Source: Knoxdaviesia capensis (Eukaryota > Ascomycota > Sordariomycetes > Microascales > Gondwanamycetaceae). From it: a stretch of DNA of 64,000 nt. Below, in pieces: positions 32,805 through 44,023 of the stretch (within the stretch, counting starts at the first letter, position 1; the number at the start of each line of letters is the position of its first letter). The notes below the pieces were generated by a model. That model saw only the letters and a program-made list of their open reading frames with translations. It was not told where the DNA came from and searched no databases. The position numbers and the translations under genes are program-made. The stretch is taken from the NCBI GenBank assembly GCA_001510575.1, contig LNGK01000010.1, positions 1,363,825 through 1,427,824 on the forward strand, written 5' to 3'.

Positions 32805-35609
32805 TCACTCCTGCGAATCCCACACCGGCGGCGGCGGAGCCGCCCGCCCTGCGATCAAACTGGCCGGGAGGAGCTGCGACACCCGCATATCCACCACGCC
32901 CATGCTGCTGCCCAGCGGACTGAACCCCATCTGCGTGGGCCCGAGGGAGATCGACGACCCGTCGGCCCCCGCCAGGACCAGCGGCGTTGCGGACGCCGGC
33001 GACGGCCCGGGGCTGGATAGGCCGGGCGGGAGGACCGTGTCGTCGCCGCTGTGCATGCCGTCCCCGTCGCCAGAGTCGTCGTCGTCGTCGTCGGAGTCGG
33101 CCACGAGACTGCGCTTGCGCGGCATGGGCAGGGCGGTTGACGGCGGCGGCGGTGGCGGGGGCGTAGGGAGTGCTTCGGCGTCCGAGCTGTCGTCGCTGAC
33201 CGTCGGCGCCTGCGACGGCCGCAGCACGTCCTCGGCCGGCTGGCCGCCCGGCGGCTGCGACGAGCTGTGGAACTGCGTCGAGTGCGCCACGTCCGAGTGG
33301 ATCTGCTGCGACACCGTGATGTCCGCGTCCGTCGCAGCCTCGGCCGCATCCCCTTCCTCGTCGCCAGCCGCGTCCTCCTCCGGCGCGGGCACGATGCGGC
33401 ACCGCAGATTCGCGAGCAGCTGCGACACCACCGCCGGCGGCACAAACGCGTACTTCTGCGGCGGGCCGTCGAGCCAGCCGTGCTGCTTCATGGCTGCGAG
33501 CGGCACCGGGTTGTTCAGCTCGAACACCTCCAGCAGCTCGTACGCCAGCATGTTGGCGCCCATCGCCCCGGCGTTGAAGTCGGCGTTGCCGAGCCCGGGC
33601 GACGCAGGGGGGATCTCGCCGGGGGCGCGCGCGGCGCCGATGCGCGCCATGTAGCGCAGCGCCATCTCGGGGCGCGTCACGTAGATCCAGAGCCGCACCA
33701 CCTGGTAGTGGATGCGGTATGCGCGGAACTCGTGGTCTTTGGCGCCGCTGGCGATGTGGGCGACATGCTCCGGGTGGATCGAGATGAACACGTCCGTGCG
33801 GTTCGTGGGGGCCTCCATTGCGCGGATCACCGGAAGCGGCACCCGCTGGCTTTCTGCTGCGGCTGCGACGGCGGCCGGCCGTCCGCTCCGCGTACTGCGC
33901 TTCTGCGAGTTGGGCTTGCGTTGCGATTGGCTCGGGCTCTGTGTGGTGGACTGCGTGCTGTTGTAGTCCGGCTGCGGGACAACCTCCGGCGTCGAGGAGG
34001 CGAACTTGGCGCGCTTTCGCGGCCACCGTTGCGAGAGTCTCGTTGATTTCTGCGACGACGGGACGACCTCGGTCGTAGACGACCCCTGAGGGGGCTTCTG
34101 CGTGGAAGCTGCCCCCGCAGATGCCAAACTCAGCGCGAATTGGGTCTCGGCGCCCATGGGATACGTCTCGCCGCCGCCGGCGAACTGGCTTTGCGTAGAT
34201 TGTACAGGGTGCGGGCTGCACGCAATGATAGTCTTGTCCGGCGACTGGCTCTGGGTCATATCGTCATCGGGGATCGTTTTCTTCGGTGTTTCGGTCTGCG
34301 ACCGTGGTGGATGTTCTGCGTGTTCTTCATCACTCCCTGAACAAGGCTCGTCGTCCTCGGAGTCCGGGATCTCCGCACCGGAAGTTTTCACCGGTGGAGT
34401 CGGCGATCGCGGATGCGACGCCTGCGATTTCGCCGTCGCTGTGTCTGCAGTATCTGGTTGCACTGACTGCGACAACCCAATCTGGCTCCGTGAAGACCGC
34501 CCCCGAGACGGCGAGTGTTCCAGCAGCGACGACTGGATCTGCGACAGCTGCGTAGCATACGAGTCCTCGATAACCAGCGTGCGCGGCCGCTTCACCGTCG
34601 TCTCCAAGCCCTGCTCCGTATCCTCAGCCTGACTCAGCCGGTCGGCACCCCGCGGCGTCCTCCGCGACGCCGCCTTTGCCGAGAACGCCGCCAACGGCGA
34701 CACCGCCGCACGAGCGGGACTCTGTTTGTGCAGAGCCGGCGTGAACGGCGTGTAAGGTGATGGCTGTGACGACGGGATTTCTGTGCGTGTGGGTGTGCGT
34801 GTGGCTTTGAGCGGGGTCTGCGGGATCACCGACGGCGTGCGTGCGAAGCGTGGCGACGAGTCGGCGCTCCGCGGGGCTTCGGGGGAGGGCGGCTCAACGG
34901 ATACCGGCGACGAGAGGACGGAGGACGCCGGGCCCGGACTGCCGGTGGGCTCCCGGGCACTGCTGTGCTGGTGGAAGAATGCGTCCAGGTCCACACTGGC
35001 GTTCTCTGCATCGCTCGCTTCTGCGCTTTCTGGCCTTGTGCGGCGTCGTCTTCGGCTGGGGCCGAGGGCATCGGGCATGAGCTGTGTGAGGGTCTGCGTG
35101 TGGAAGCTTGATTGCGGCGGCAAGGTCGATCTTGGCGGTTCGGTAGATTGCGGGATTCGGCTGCGGAGGGATGATCTCGGCGGGAGGGTCGATTTGGGCC
35201 GGGCGGCCGTGGATCGCGGCGGAAGTGTCGACGAGGGCGGAGCGGCCCGGCGGGATCGCGCGGAGAGTCGCGGGGGTGCCGTCGAGGCCGGGGGTGCCGT
35301 CGAGGCAGGCGCATCACCGAGTGTTTTCCGCCGGCGGTCTACAGACTGCCGCACCACGGGCTCGCCGTCGCTCCCATCTTCGTTTTCATCGTCCCCGTCC
35401 TCGGCCGGGAGCGCCAGGTAATCGATCTGCGTCAGCGTCTGCTGGCGAAGCGCGGCGAGTCGCCCACCCGCAGCTCGGGACCCATATGTGCGCACGACTG
35501 TGCGGCGGGGAGGAAATCGGGCCTGCTGCAGTGCCGGGGTCGACGAGAACACGGCATCGGCCGTCGACGGCGGCGGGGCTTGGCCGCCAGTCCGGGTTCG
35601 AGCCGGCAT
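32805..35609 (-). CDS. PUA-like (EVE/ASCH-fold) domain protein with long SQ/TQ-rich disordered region
   Basis: Single exon, 934 residues, ATG at 35609. Residues 1-600 are disordered: an Arg-rich start, a conserved-looking motif RQQTLTQIDYL (55-65), many S/T-P sites and a very high density of SQ and TQ dipeptides (for example TQLSQ, RSQIGLSQS, MTQSQSPDK, STQSQF, STQSTTQSPSQSQ). Residues about 603-725 form the only globular part: VFISIHPEHVAHIASGAKDHEFRAYR, then LWIYVTRPE, GIGN-like GLGNADFNAG and YELLEVFELNNPVPL. This matches fungal proteins described as PUA-like, a fold that binds RNA or modified DNA bases. The C-terminus is again disordered and acidic, ending in further SQ/TQ sites. Two MluI boxes lie about 200 bases upstream. 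SQ/TQ clusters are typical ATM/ATR (Tel1/Mec1) targets, so a genome-maintenance role is my inference. Exact function unknown. Confidence 0.8.
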   Translation of the reverse strand: MPARTRTGGQAPPPSTADAVFSSTPALQQARFPPRRTVVRTYGSRAAGGRLAALRQQTLTQIDYLALPAEDGDDENEDGSDGEPVVRQSVDRRRKTLGDAPASTAPPASTAPPRLSARSRRAAPPSSTLPPRSTAARPKSTLPPRSSLRSRIPQSTEPPRSTLPPQSSFHTQTLTQLMPDALGPSRRRRRTRPESAEASDAENASVDLDAFFHQHSSAREPTGSPGPASSVLSSPVSVEPPSPEAPRSADSSPRFARTPSVIPQTPLKATRTPTRTEIPSSQPSPYTPFTPALHKQSPARAAVSPLAAFSAKAASRRTPRGADRLSQAEDTEQGLETTVKRPRTLVIEDSYATQLSQIQSSLLEHSPSRGRSSRSQIGLSQSVQPDTADTATAKSQASHPRSPTPPVKTSGAEIPDSEDDEPCSGSDEEHAEHPPRSQTETPKKTIPDDDMTQSQSPDKTIIACSPHPVQSTQSQFAGGGETYPMGAETQFALSLASAGAASTQKPPQGSSTTEVVPSSQKSTRLSQRWPRKRAKFASSTPEVVPQPDYNSTQSTTQSPSQSQRKPNSQKRSTRSGRPAAVAAAAESQRVPLPVIRAMEAPTNRTDVFISIHPEHVAHIASGAKDHEFRAYRIHYQVVRLWIYVTRPEMALRYMARIGAARAPGEIPPASPGLGNADFNAGAMGANMLAYELLEVFELNNPVPLAAMKQHGWLDGPPQKYAFVPPAVVSQLLANLRCRIVPAPEEDAAGDEEGDAAEAATDADITVSQQIHSDVAHSTQFHSSSQPPGGQPAEDVLRPSQAPTVSDDSSDAEALPTPPPPPPPSTALPMPRKRSLVADSDDDDDDSGDGDGMHSGDDTVLPPGLSSPGPSPASATPLVLAGADGSSISLGPTQMGFSPLGSSMGVVDMRVSQLLPASLIAGRAAPPPPVWDSQE

Positions 35610-36284
35610 TCGGGGTCTGGTTGGTGAAGTTTGGGGGGTATCTAGAGGAGGGGAGATAAAAAAATTTCAAGCAGGCACGGAGAGATTGGGTGTTCAATGA
35701 TCTGGTTGGAACCTTCTTTTCCGGTTCTTCGGTTATTGCTGATCGGTTGACGGTGACGTTCAATGTGGAATGAATGGTTCGAGAATCTGGTGACCGTTGG
35801 AAGACGCGTTGAGAGACGCGTCGAGAATGACCCCGATAGAGGAATAATTTAGGCTCCGATACGGACATAACCCGCCTAGGTGCATGACCCCTGAAAACGA
35901 ACATCAGGGTTATACCCACACCAGCCTCGCAGATCCATTCCTCACGGCTATAATAAGAAAACTTTCGTTTTTAAAGATATAGAAAAATATCTTTCACGTC
36001 CATGACAGCCAAGAAATGCATCAATATGAGAAAATGACTATCATGAATATAAACTTAGGTGGGACGATAATATATGAACAGGAAAAAAGACAACATCAAC
36101 AGCCAGAACGGAAGACAACAAACTTGCTTCTTCTCCATGCAAACGAAAAAGAAGAAGGAAGAGAGCCAGGCAAAAAAGAAAACACTCATGAATACAAACC
36201 AGTTCATATACGGCATCCTGCATGTGCAAACACACAGGACAGGAATACTACTTGAAAGACCCCCTGCTGCCGCCCTCACGAGCC
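35610..36284. other. Spacer between PUA-like gene and SEC3
   Basis: 675 bases: promoter of the PUA-like gene on the left, 3' untranslated sequence of SEC3 on the right (A-rich on plus strand, 36000-36230). No gene seen. Confidence 0.55.
35804..35821. promoter_or_regulatory. Pair of MluI cell-cycle boxes (ACGCGT x2)
   Basis: ACGCGT at 35804-35809 and 35816-35821, start to start 12 bases, 195-212 bases upstream of the PUA-like gene's ATG. ACGCGT is the binding site of the fungal G1/S factor MBF. Two exact copies this close are unlikely by chance in a 675-base spacer. Confidence 0.6.
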
Positions 36285-39200
36285 CTAACGAGCCGCAAAC
36301 GCACTCTTAACTTCAGCCCGCGGCCACTCAAACAACACATCTCCACCGTACACCTCCGCGGTAACACTCGCAATGCGCAGCTCAACGCGCGCGTAGAACT
36401 TCTCGCACTCCGCCGTGATCCGCTCGACCAGCTCGCCGTATCCCTCCGCCGCCGCATCCGCCGCCGCCGCCGCGCTGCTGCTGCCACCGCCGTCCTCCGA
36501 CCCGTCGCCGGCAAAGTGCTTGTCGACGCGCTTGCGCAGCGCCTCAATGCCCTTGCGCACCTCGCGCCCGTCGTAGCCGCTCAGGATCTTGTTGAACACC
36601 GCCTTCGAGTTCGACGGCTGCGCTGCAATCTTCGCCGCCGGCTTCAGCTGCTGCAGCTGGCCCTCGACGTTCTCCAGGTAGTCCAGCAGCTTGCCCAGCG
36701 GCCGGTGCATCACCGCCGTCAGGTACAGATCCAGGTGCTTCGCGTACTCCGCCGCCGCCTCCCGCTTGCGGTCCTCCAAAACGTCGACGTTCGCGATGGT
36801 CGAGTTGCCGTTGTCGCTGAGCTCGTCCATGAAGTACGCTAGATTCTCAATCATCAGGATGTGGATGTTCAGCGCCTCCTTGTCCTCCGGGTCGGCTGTG
36901 TTGGATGCGGCCACGGTCACGCCCTTGGTCTCGCGTGCAATCACCCGGAGTGCGTCAAACATAGCCTTCAGAATCCGGTCGTAGTAGCGGTTGACTGTTG
37001 TCCGGATCCGCGTCTGGGGGTAGAATCCGGCGAGAATGGCCTCGATGGCTACACAGAAGGCCGGGAAGATGCGGAAGAAGTGCACGACGCCTCTTCTCCG
37101 CTTGGCCACCTTGATCTTGTGCTCCTCAATGGCGCGGATCTGCTCTCCAACGAACTTCTCAAATCGCGCCTCAAGAGCCGTGTGCAGCTTCTGCAAGACG
37201 TTGTTGATGAAGTCCTGGTTGGATCCACCTAGGAGTTCCATCTTCTGCTCCAGGGCAGCCAGAACACCAACACCGTTTCTAGAAAAGACAGAAAGAAAGC
37301 ATTGTTAGTAAGAAGTCAAGACAAGCATCTACCCGGGGCAACAGAAAAAGTAACTTACAGGGCATTCATGGAAATGACCCAATCGACCAAGCGCTGCAGA
37401 TCCTTCTCCAAGAAGGCAAAGACACCTTCTATAGCCTTAGCAACACGCCGAGCCAAATCACGGTCCGGCTCCATACGGCGGAATCCAATCCACGTGCTCT
37501 CCGGCGGCGGCCGCTCGCCGTTCGCCTTGGACGCAGTGTACTCGGCGAAATCCAGCGACTCAAACGTGGTAGCATGGAAGAAATCAACGATAAAGTTCTG
37601 CTCCATCTCTATCAGCGGGATCAGGTCATCCAGCGCCTGGCGGAACACCTCAAACGGGATGCTGCGGGTATCCGACGGAGTGGTTTTGTCTGCCGCAGCT
37701 GCCGACCGCGTGCTCTGCTCCGACCGGAATGTGCGGACTAGTGTCTGGCTGCGCTTCACCGTCAGCTTGCGAGCCGTGGTCGCAAGGTTCTCGTGCGTCT
37801 TCTCTGGCTGGGATGTGAACAACAGGTCGGTGTCCTCATTGACGACTTTCCGCGCGTTGGACTTCCACGACTCGATGATGCCGCTGAACGAGCCCTGGAA
37901 GAGCGTACTGCTCCGGGTCTGGTATAGCTGGATCAGCTGGTTCCACTCAGTTAGGTGTACATCGCGGGCGTAGAGATTTAGGCCACTGTACGGCCAGAGG
38001 TATACGCGGTGTACTTGGTACGCCTCACGATCACTCTTGCGCGTAAGAGCGCGGTCAAGGACCTTGCGGGTCTCCAGCAGCGCCTTGTCGAACTCGCCGG
38101 CCATGTGGTCAAGATACCGCCGCATGATCTCGGAGCTCTCCAGCATGTAGTACTCCTTCTTCTCCTGCACGATGCGCATCTGGCCATAGCTGCTATCAAG
38201 ACTGGATTGCGCGGGATCATCCACAGGAGCAGGCTTTGGCACATCGGAGAGCTTGGCGGGCTCGTATCGGCACAGGTTGGGGTCGATCTTGATCATGGCC
38301 TTGTATAGGATCACGAGGGCCTTTTCGATATTGGCCAGGCCACGGTTGGACTCGAAGCCGTCGGCTTTCAGAGAGTCCAATTGTCGTTCACTAATGCTGC
38401 AAGTATCAAGAATGAGCTCGAGCTCCTTCTTCAGAGCCTTTTGGTTTGCTGCTTGAACTTGGAGACCCTGCGACTGGGCCTCGATATAAGCGATATCCTC
38501 GGATATAGTCTATAAAGCATATCAGTTAGTATGGAGACAGCTAAGCTTGGATAACAAAATCACTTACGCCAAGTTCGACGGAGTAGAGTGTCAGCAGGTT
38601 TTCCAGCTCATCGCACTCATTGATGACAACATCTAGGCCCGACCGAATGTTCATGACCCGGTCATCCTCGTCTCGAATCCTGGACAGCCAGCCGCCAGCC
38701 TGCGCCTTGTCGATGTCCCGATCCAGCTCGGTCTTCATCGTCTCCCAGGTCAGACTGTGCAATTTTTCGCCCGGAACAAAGCCAACATGGTCCAGCCACT
38801 TTGTAAGCTCTCCGAGCTTCGCGGTGTCGAGAATCGACGGGTCGATGCCCATGCTGCTGAGGTACACCGCATCATTGCCGATGACAACTGACTGGCGTGA
38901 GCCTGGTGCTTCTTGTGCGCCTTCGGCCTTGGCTTCGGTGACCTGTTTTGGCGCGGGTTCGAGGCTCGCCGGCCGACTGGACGGCGGAAGAGTGATTTTG
39001 AGATCGGGGACGCCGGACTGGGATGCACGGGCGGGTATAGGCGGGGCAGTGGCCGCGTTGCTAGTAGCCGTAAAAGCCACGGCGGCCGCAGCGGCGACCG
39101 GGGCCTCAGGGAGCTCTGGCGTTTTGATAGGCTCGGGAACAGGTCGGGGAGGAGCTGGAACAACGCCGGTGATACCGTCGGGTCCATCATCGGTTTTAAT

Positions 39201-40882
39201 CTGGGCTAGTCGCAACCGCTCGGCAGCACCGCCAGGCCGGGGCTTGAAAGCACCGGCGGCGGCAGCCACCTTCCACAGGGAACCGGCCAAGTCGACCTTG
39301 GAGCGTTTGGATTTGATCATGGGGCCCAGACCGGGCCTAGAGTCATCTGGTTCCGATGGCGGGGTGTCCGGGGCCTCGATGGGCGCCTTCCGAGTTCGAA
39401 TGAAGCCGGTGGTGTCGGAGGGAGTATTCGGTTCTGAGGAATCGGTCCGGGTCGGTGCAGATGCAGATGGGGACTTTGCCACGAAGGGAGATTGCATGGC
39501 ACTGTTCGCACTCGCCAGCGAGTCGGTCCGGGTATAATCGGGGGTCTCAACAGCTCGGTCCTTGAGGGAGCCAGCATCGGATCGAGAGTTTTTGTTGGAC
39601 GCAGCGCGCTCGACGCTTCGTGGAGGCACTACGGGGTCCCGTTTGGTGTTTGGGCTCATCAGCGGGGCGGGCACCAGATCGTTATCGCTACCTCCCTGAG
39701 GTCGAGAAGGATCCATTGGTGGCCGGCGGCGCTCGGGCAGGCGCTCCTCAAGGACCGGGGGCGATGGCTCTGGTAACGGCGGGGGCTCGGCATATCGACT
39801 TCCGGGTGGAGGGGCGGTTGTGGCGGCGGCAACACGGGACCGGGAGGAGGAACTGGGGGCCTCCTCACTTTTTGCGGTGACAAAGGAGTTGGCGATCGAG
39901 TCCTGGCTCTTGTTGTTCCCAGCTGCCCTCCGCAAGGGGAGAGAGGCGACGTTGGTTTGGGATCGGCTCGAGTCGATGCTTCCAGCGGGAGATCTTGCAC
40001 CATTTTGAGCATAGTTGTTCCGCATAGGAGACGGTGAGCGAGGGGCATTCAACGATGCATTGCTAGAGATGGAGGTGTTTGGACCGCGGTTTATGACGGG
40101 AATAGGTGGCTTAACAATGGCTGGAGGGGCCAGAACGGCGGGGACGGGTGGTGTGGTAGCAATTGCTGGGGCGACGACAGCCGGTGGAGGATTGGACGAA
40201 GACGGTGGTGGGGGGCGTGCAGCAGCCAGTGGCCGTCGTGACGGGCCGAGGATTTCGTCGAGTTCTCGTTGGCCAAAGCCAGACAGTTCCGGGACTTTGC
40301 CGCCGGTGTACTTTTCGTAGATTTTGATCAGACTGGCAATGAAGAACTTCTTCTCCATTTCCGACTGGGCATTCCAGAAGTACGGCTTCTGGAGGGTGAC
40401 GAGGAAGCCGGTATCTCCAGCAAGGCTTCGCAGGGTGGGATCGACGGTTGGGCTCGTGTACGACTGCACATGAGATAATTCATCGAAGTTCCAGGTTTTA
40501 CCAATGGAGAAAGTGCCATTCGTGTTCTCTTTGGACTTATGCATGCGCACTCGGCCGGACTTTCGGACAGCAACGATGATTACTCGTGGCTTTTCGACGG
40601 GCGAGCCTTTCGCTTCGAGCGGGGGAGGAGAGGAGGGATGAGTCGAGTACTCGGTGATTCGGAGATGGGTGATATAGGTTTCTTGCACTATGACGATGGA
40701 AGACAGGCCGGTGGTCAGTATGGTAGCGGAATCACACTTCGAGGGGGAGAACCGAGCTTACAGAATCCATCGGCATCCTTCTTGCTGAAGCAGCTTTCAA
40801 TGATGCGATTCTTTTCGTCTTCAAACTTCTCGGCGCGGGACATGACGGCACCCCGGCCAGCGAAGCCGTTTCCACGATCCAT
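36285..40882 (-). CDS. SEC3: SEC3, exocyst complex component
   Basis: Four exons: 40882-40762, 40687-38568, 38509-37359 and 37278-36285, 1,461 residues in frame. Donors are GTAAGC, GTAAGT and GTAAGT. The N-terminus begins MDRGNGFAG and includes MSRAEKFEDEKNRIIESCFSKKD, then the Sec3 PIP2-binding PH-like domain (about 40-165; YITHLRITEYS, KPRVIIVAVRKSGRVRMHKSK, FWNAQSEMEKKFF). A roughly 400-residue Pro/Ser/Ala-rich linker follows. The C-terminal half is the helical exocyst core (EYYMLESSEIMRRYLDHMAGEFDKAL, FFRIFPAFCVAIEAILAGFYP, NRYYDRILKAMFDALRVIA). Sec3 marks exocytic sites on the plasma membrane, binding PI(4,5)P2 and Rho GTPases and tethering secretory vesicles. The first ATG used is 40882; the in-frame stop just upstream supports it. 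Confidence 0.94.
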
Positions 40883-43180
40883 CAGAGCTGGAGCCGGAGC
40901 CCGGGGTGACTAGTGGTGGGCCGTGGCGAAACGGAGCGGCTGGGATTGCTTGGTAGAGGAGGGGGCTAGGGGACCGGCGACTCGGGGCCGCATAAGACGA
41001 GCTGGCCAGAACAACAGGGCCGGCAATATCACAATCTTGAGCGGGTCGCTTCGGCACCGGCGGTCATGCTGAAGGCAGATGAGGCGGGTAGTGACGGAGG
41101 TCAAGAGAGGAGGAGATGACGATGTGATGAGAGAGGTTGAATGTGTTGAATCAAGTTATCAATACTCAATATGGATAAGGGGATGGAGTTAAGGACACTA
41201 TGGTTGTTGTTGCTGGTAAAGAGACTTCCAAGGAGAGGTGGGTGCCGATAAAGGAGAAAGTGGCTGGCGTGGCTGTTTTTGGTTTTGGTATGTGAATGTC
41301 TCTCAGTATAGCAGGCCGTTTCAATATGTTCATGTATCTACCACCAGTATAAAAAGACAAAGGTACGTATATTGGCGGATTTGCTGCTATTCTGCAGAGC
41401 ACTTTGCTTTTGCATAGTCAAACACTAAACATGAGTTGTGAAAGGGGCCAAACCGGCCAAAAGAATCCAAACACTGACGACAGGAAGGCTGACCTACACA
41501 AGATGAGTCACCGCTGACCTAATCGAAGGCGGAGGTCTTCATGCCTGAGGCAGAGAGGTTCCGGCTTAATCAGCGAGAGCTTAATCAGCAGGGAGGGTCC
41601 ACGCCGCCAGTGCCGGGCCGTGCCGAGTGGGAATGGCGGGGTCCACCGTCCGATCGCGCCGGTGAACGCGGAGATTCTACCGATACCACGACCAGCTGGG
41701 TTCAGGGTCTGTCGGTGTCCCAGTGACGGAAACCTGGAAGCGAAAGACGATATTTGTCTGTTTCCAGCTGTCGCTCTGCGCTGAAGGATTTCACGCATAT
41801 GCAGTCCTTCCTGGCATTCCCACCCGCACTGCATACAATCTACTTGTCCCATAAGCGGCTAGCTGCTTGGAGGACTGTAGGATGGTCCATCTTCAGGACT
41901 TTGTGAGAAGAAACTGAGTGTTCCCGGTTGCTTGGTTTAGCCAACTCATCACGCAGGAAAGGTCACGCATGCCTTTTCTTTTTTCTCTCTTTCGTTTTAT
42001 AACTGTACCCCCCCCCCCTTATCTAGCGAGCTTGTTATGGTTACCAACTGTCGAATATCTGGGCAGAAACCAGCCTCGAAGCACTTGCTTAACAAGTTAT
42101 TGGATTTGAAATGGAACACGTCAATAACTGCTAAGTATTTTCGGGTGTCCTGAAGGGGAGTAAAAGACTTTGCATTCACACGTCTCATTGAGGCCTCAGA
42201 GCACACATTCCCGGTGAGCCAATGAGTTGTCTGTTGAGCCGTTACACGAAACTACCACCATAGATAGAGCGGGGGGAAAGATTTGGAGACGCCAAGTTGC
42301 GAAAAGACCAACGAGCCCACCAACACTCGTGGCTGCGAGCCAGTGCAACCCTCCTCTCTTGGAGCCACACCCGAGGCGAGCTTGAGGAGGAGGACTTCGC
42401 AAAACCAACGTTAAGCTACACCTAAAGAAGTTATCCGAAGGGAGTGTTCACCGACTTGTTGGCTGACTTTGGTGCCTAATTCGTCGGACATCCAAGCCTA
42501 AAGACATGCATGTTGTGACAACAGTGAAGCTGTAGAGGCGTCCGCTTGATGAGAACGGGGCTACTGGGACACACCCCCTCAGAACGATGCGAGCCCTACT
42601 TTTGCTTGAGCAGAGTAGGTGGCGGCAGCACGTCTATTAGGATGAGCATTCTGTTCTGGAAAGGTACTGGAGACGGCACCGAAGGACCAAGGCGGTTGTC
42701 GCGGTCTATTAGGCTGGACGCCGATTTTCTTTTTATAAATAACCAGCTATAGCCCCCGAAATTACAATTACATTCTTGCTGTGAGCGGAGCGAGTGGTCT
42801 TCACACACACACACACTCACATTCATTCTCTCTCACACACACTCTATTACACAAGCCTTCACATATATCGTATCCACCCCGCTTCTCGCTCCACCAGCGA
42901 TCCCAAGCCTCCTATCTCACCCCTCCTATTCCTTCCCTCGGAACCTTGACGTTTAACGTCACAGTGACTCTCACACTGAGCAAAAGTATGTTCTCCTCGA
43001 ACTTTTGAGTTTTTAGAGGGTCTGCTGTCCTGTTGGTGACATCTGACAGGCCCCAGTCCAGCACCCACATCGGATAAATTCGGTGGTGCTGCAAGGCTCG
43101 TGCTATTTTCTAACCTGAGACCGTTTGGAAGCTGCCCTGTGGCACCGCGTCTTATTCCAACCTACCCGAGAAAAAAGAAC
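40883..43180. promoter_or_regulatory. Divergent spacer between SEC3 and the unrecognised gene
   Basis: 2.3 kb, no supported gene. A TATA box (TATAAAT, 42734-42740) sits about 445 bases before the ATG at 43181, followed by CA-rich leader sequence (42801-42850). A GTATGT donor-like site (42987) and a CTAAC site (43120) leave room for an intron in the leader. Confidence 0.45.
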
Positions 43181-44023
43181 ATGGCAGACGAGGACAAAAT
43201 ACGCGAGATTTACGAAAGCATAATTGAGCAGGAGGGCGCATGCACGCTAGCGGAATTTAGAAGATTCGTTGCCCAGCTCGAGCACGGCGTCCATCTTGTC
43301 AAAGTAGTTCCCGGCGATGACGATAATCCCGATCCCCAGCCCTTCGATCTGCGGGCAATCTTCCGCTTGGGCGACGAGAACACGGTCCTCGGGCGTGAGC
43401 CAGCCGTGATGATGCTAGGCGAGGACGGCATTGAGCAGTTCGAACTGGCGGGGCGTGGCATGATGTCCTGGACCGCCGGGATTGCCTTCCGGATGATTTG
43501 GGTAACGGTCGAGGACTGCACCTACCAGTACCCCACAATCGGCGACTATACCGGCACGGCCGGCCGAGTTCTGGTTTCCGGCATGGTCGACAGAATGCGG
43601 CTGCGGAGAAACGGCGAGGTGGCGGAGATGAGCGTCGGGCAGTTCCACGCCCGTGAACATCCGGGTCACGGCAATGACGTCCACATTGTTGTGGCTGCCG
43701 ATATCATGGTGCCCATGATCATCTCGTCTCTCAAGAGAACCTACTTGGATGGCTACGGAGGCGGGGCGCATATGGCCGAGCTCCCGTCAACCGAGTACGG
43801 CCAGAACACGGGCGAATACGCGGCAGGAGACAGGGGCTATGACACCGACCAGTCCTTGCAGGCAGAGTCCGACCGGCACCACAGGTACCATCATGCCGGG
43901 CCCGAGTATACCACGGAGCAGACCCAATACACCATGGATGAAGCCCAGTACGCCACGGCGGACGACGATCATGGCCAGGACGAACGGGAGAGCAGACGCC
44001 GTAGACATAGGCACCGCAGGTGA
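43181..44023 (+). CDS. Unrecognised protein, 280 residues, charged C-terminal tail
   Basis: An open frame runs from 43100; I choose ATG 43181 (MADEDKIREIYESIIEQEG) because the upstream residues look like translated leader and the context AACATGGC is good. The N-terminal 190 residues look globular and evenly mixed, with hydrophobic stretches (GMMSWTAGIAFRMIWVTVEDC, VAADIMVPMIISSL) but no clear membrane span. The last 85 residues are disordered, repetitive in Y/T/E/Q/H (TTEQTQYTMDEAQYATADDD) and end in an Arg/His cluster (RRRRHRHRR). Wobble bias agrees with the real genes. No domain recognised: possibly a lineage-specific protein. A TATA box and leader lie upstream; a T-rich tandem array follows about 250 bases after the stop. 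Confidence 0.7.
   Translation: MADEDKIREIYESIIEQEGACTLAEFRRFVAQLEHGVHLVKVVPGDDDNPDPQPFDLRAIFRLGDENTVLGREPAVMMLGEDGIEQFELAGRGMMSWTAGIAFRMIWVTVEDCTYQYPTIGDYTGTAGRVLVSGMVDRMRLRRNGEVAEMSVGQFHAREHPGHGNDVHIVVAADIMVPMIISSLKRTYLDGYGGGAHMAELPSTEYGQNTGEYAAGDRGYDTDQSLQAESDRHHRYHHAGPEYTTEQTQYTMDEAQYATADDDHGQDERESRRRRHRHRR

Noticed and set aside
32734..34221. 495-codon minus-strand frame overlapping the PUA-like gene
   Set aside because: It is the shadow of a GC-rich gene in another frame; the composition (R/G/A-rich) is typical of such shadows.
36285..38509. Separate exocyst gene (for example EXO70) at the 3' end of SEC3
   Set aside because: Splice phases join it to the upstream exons, and the sequence matches the Sec3 C-terminal half, so it is one gene.
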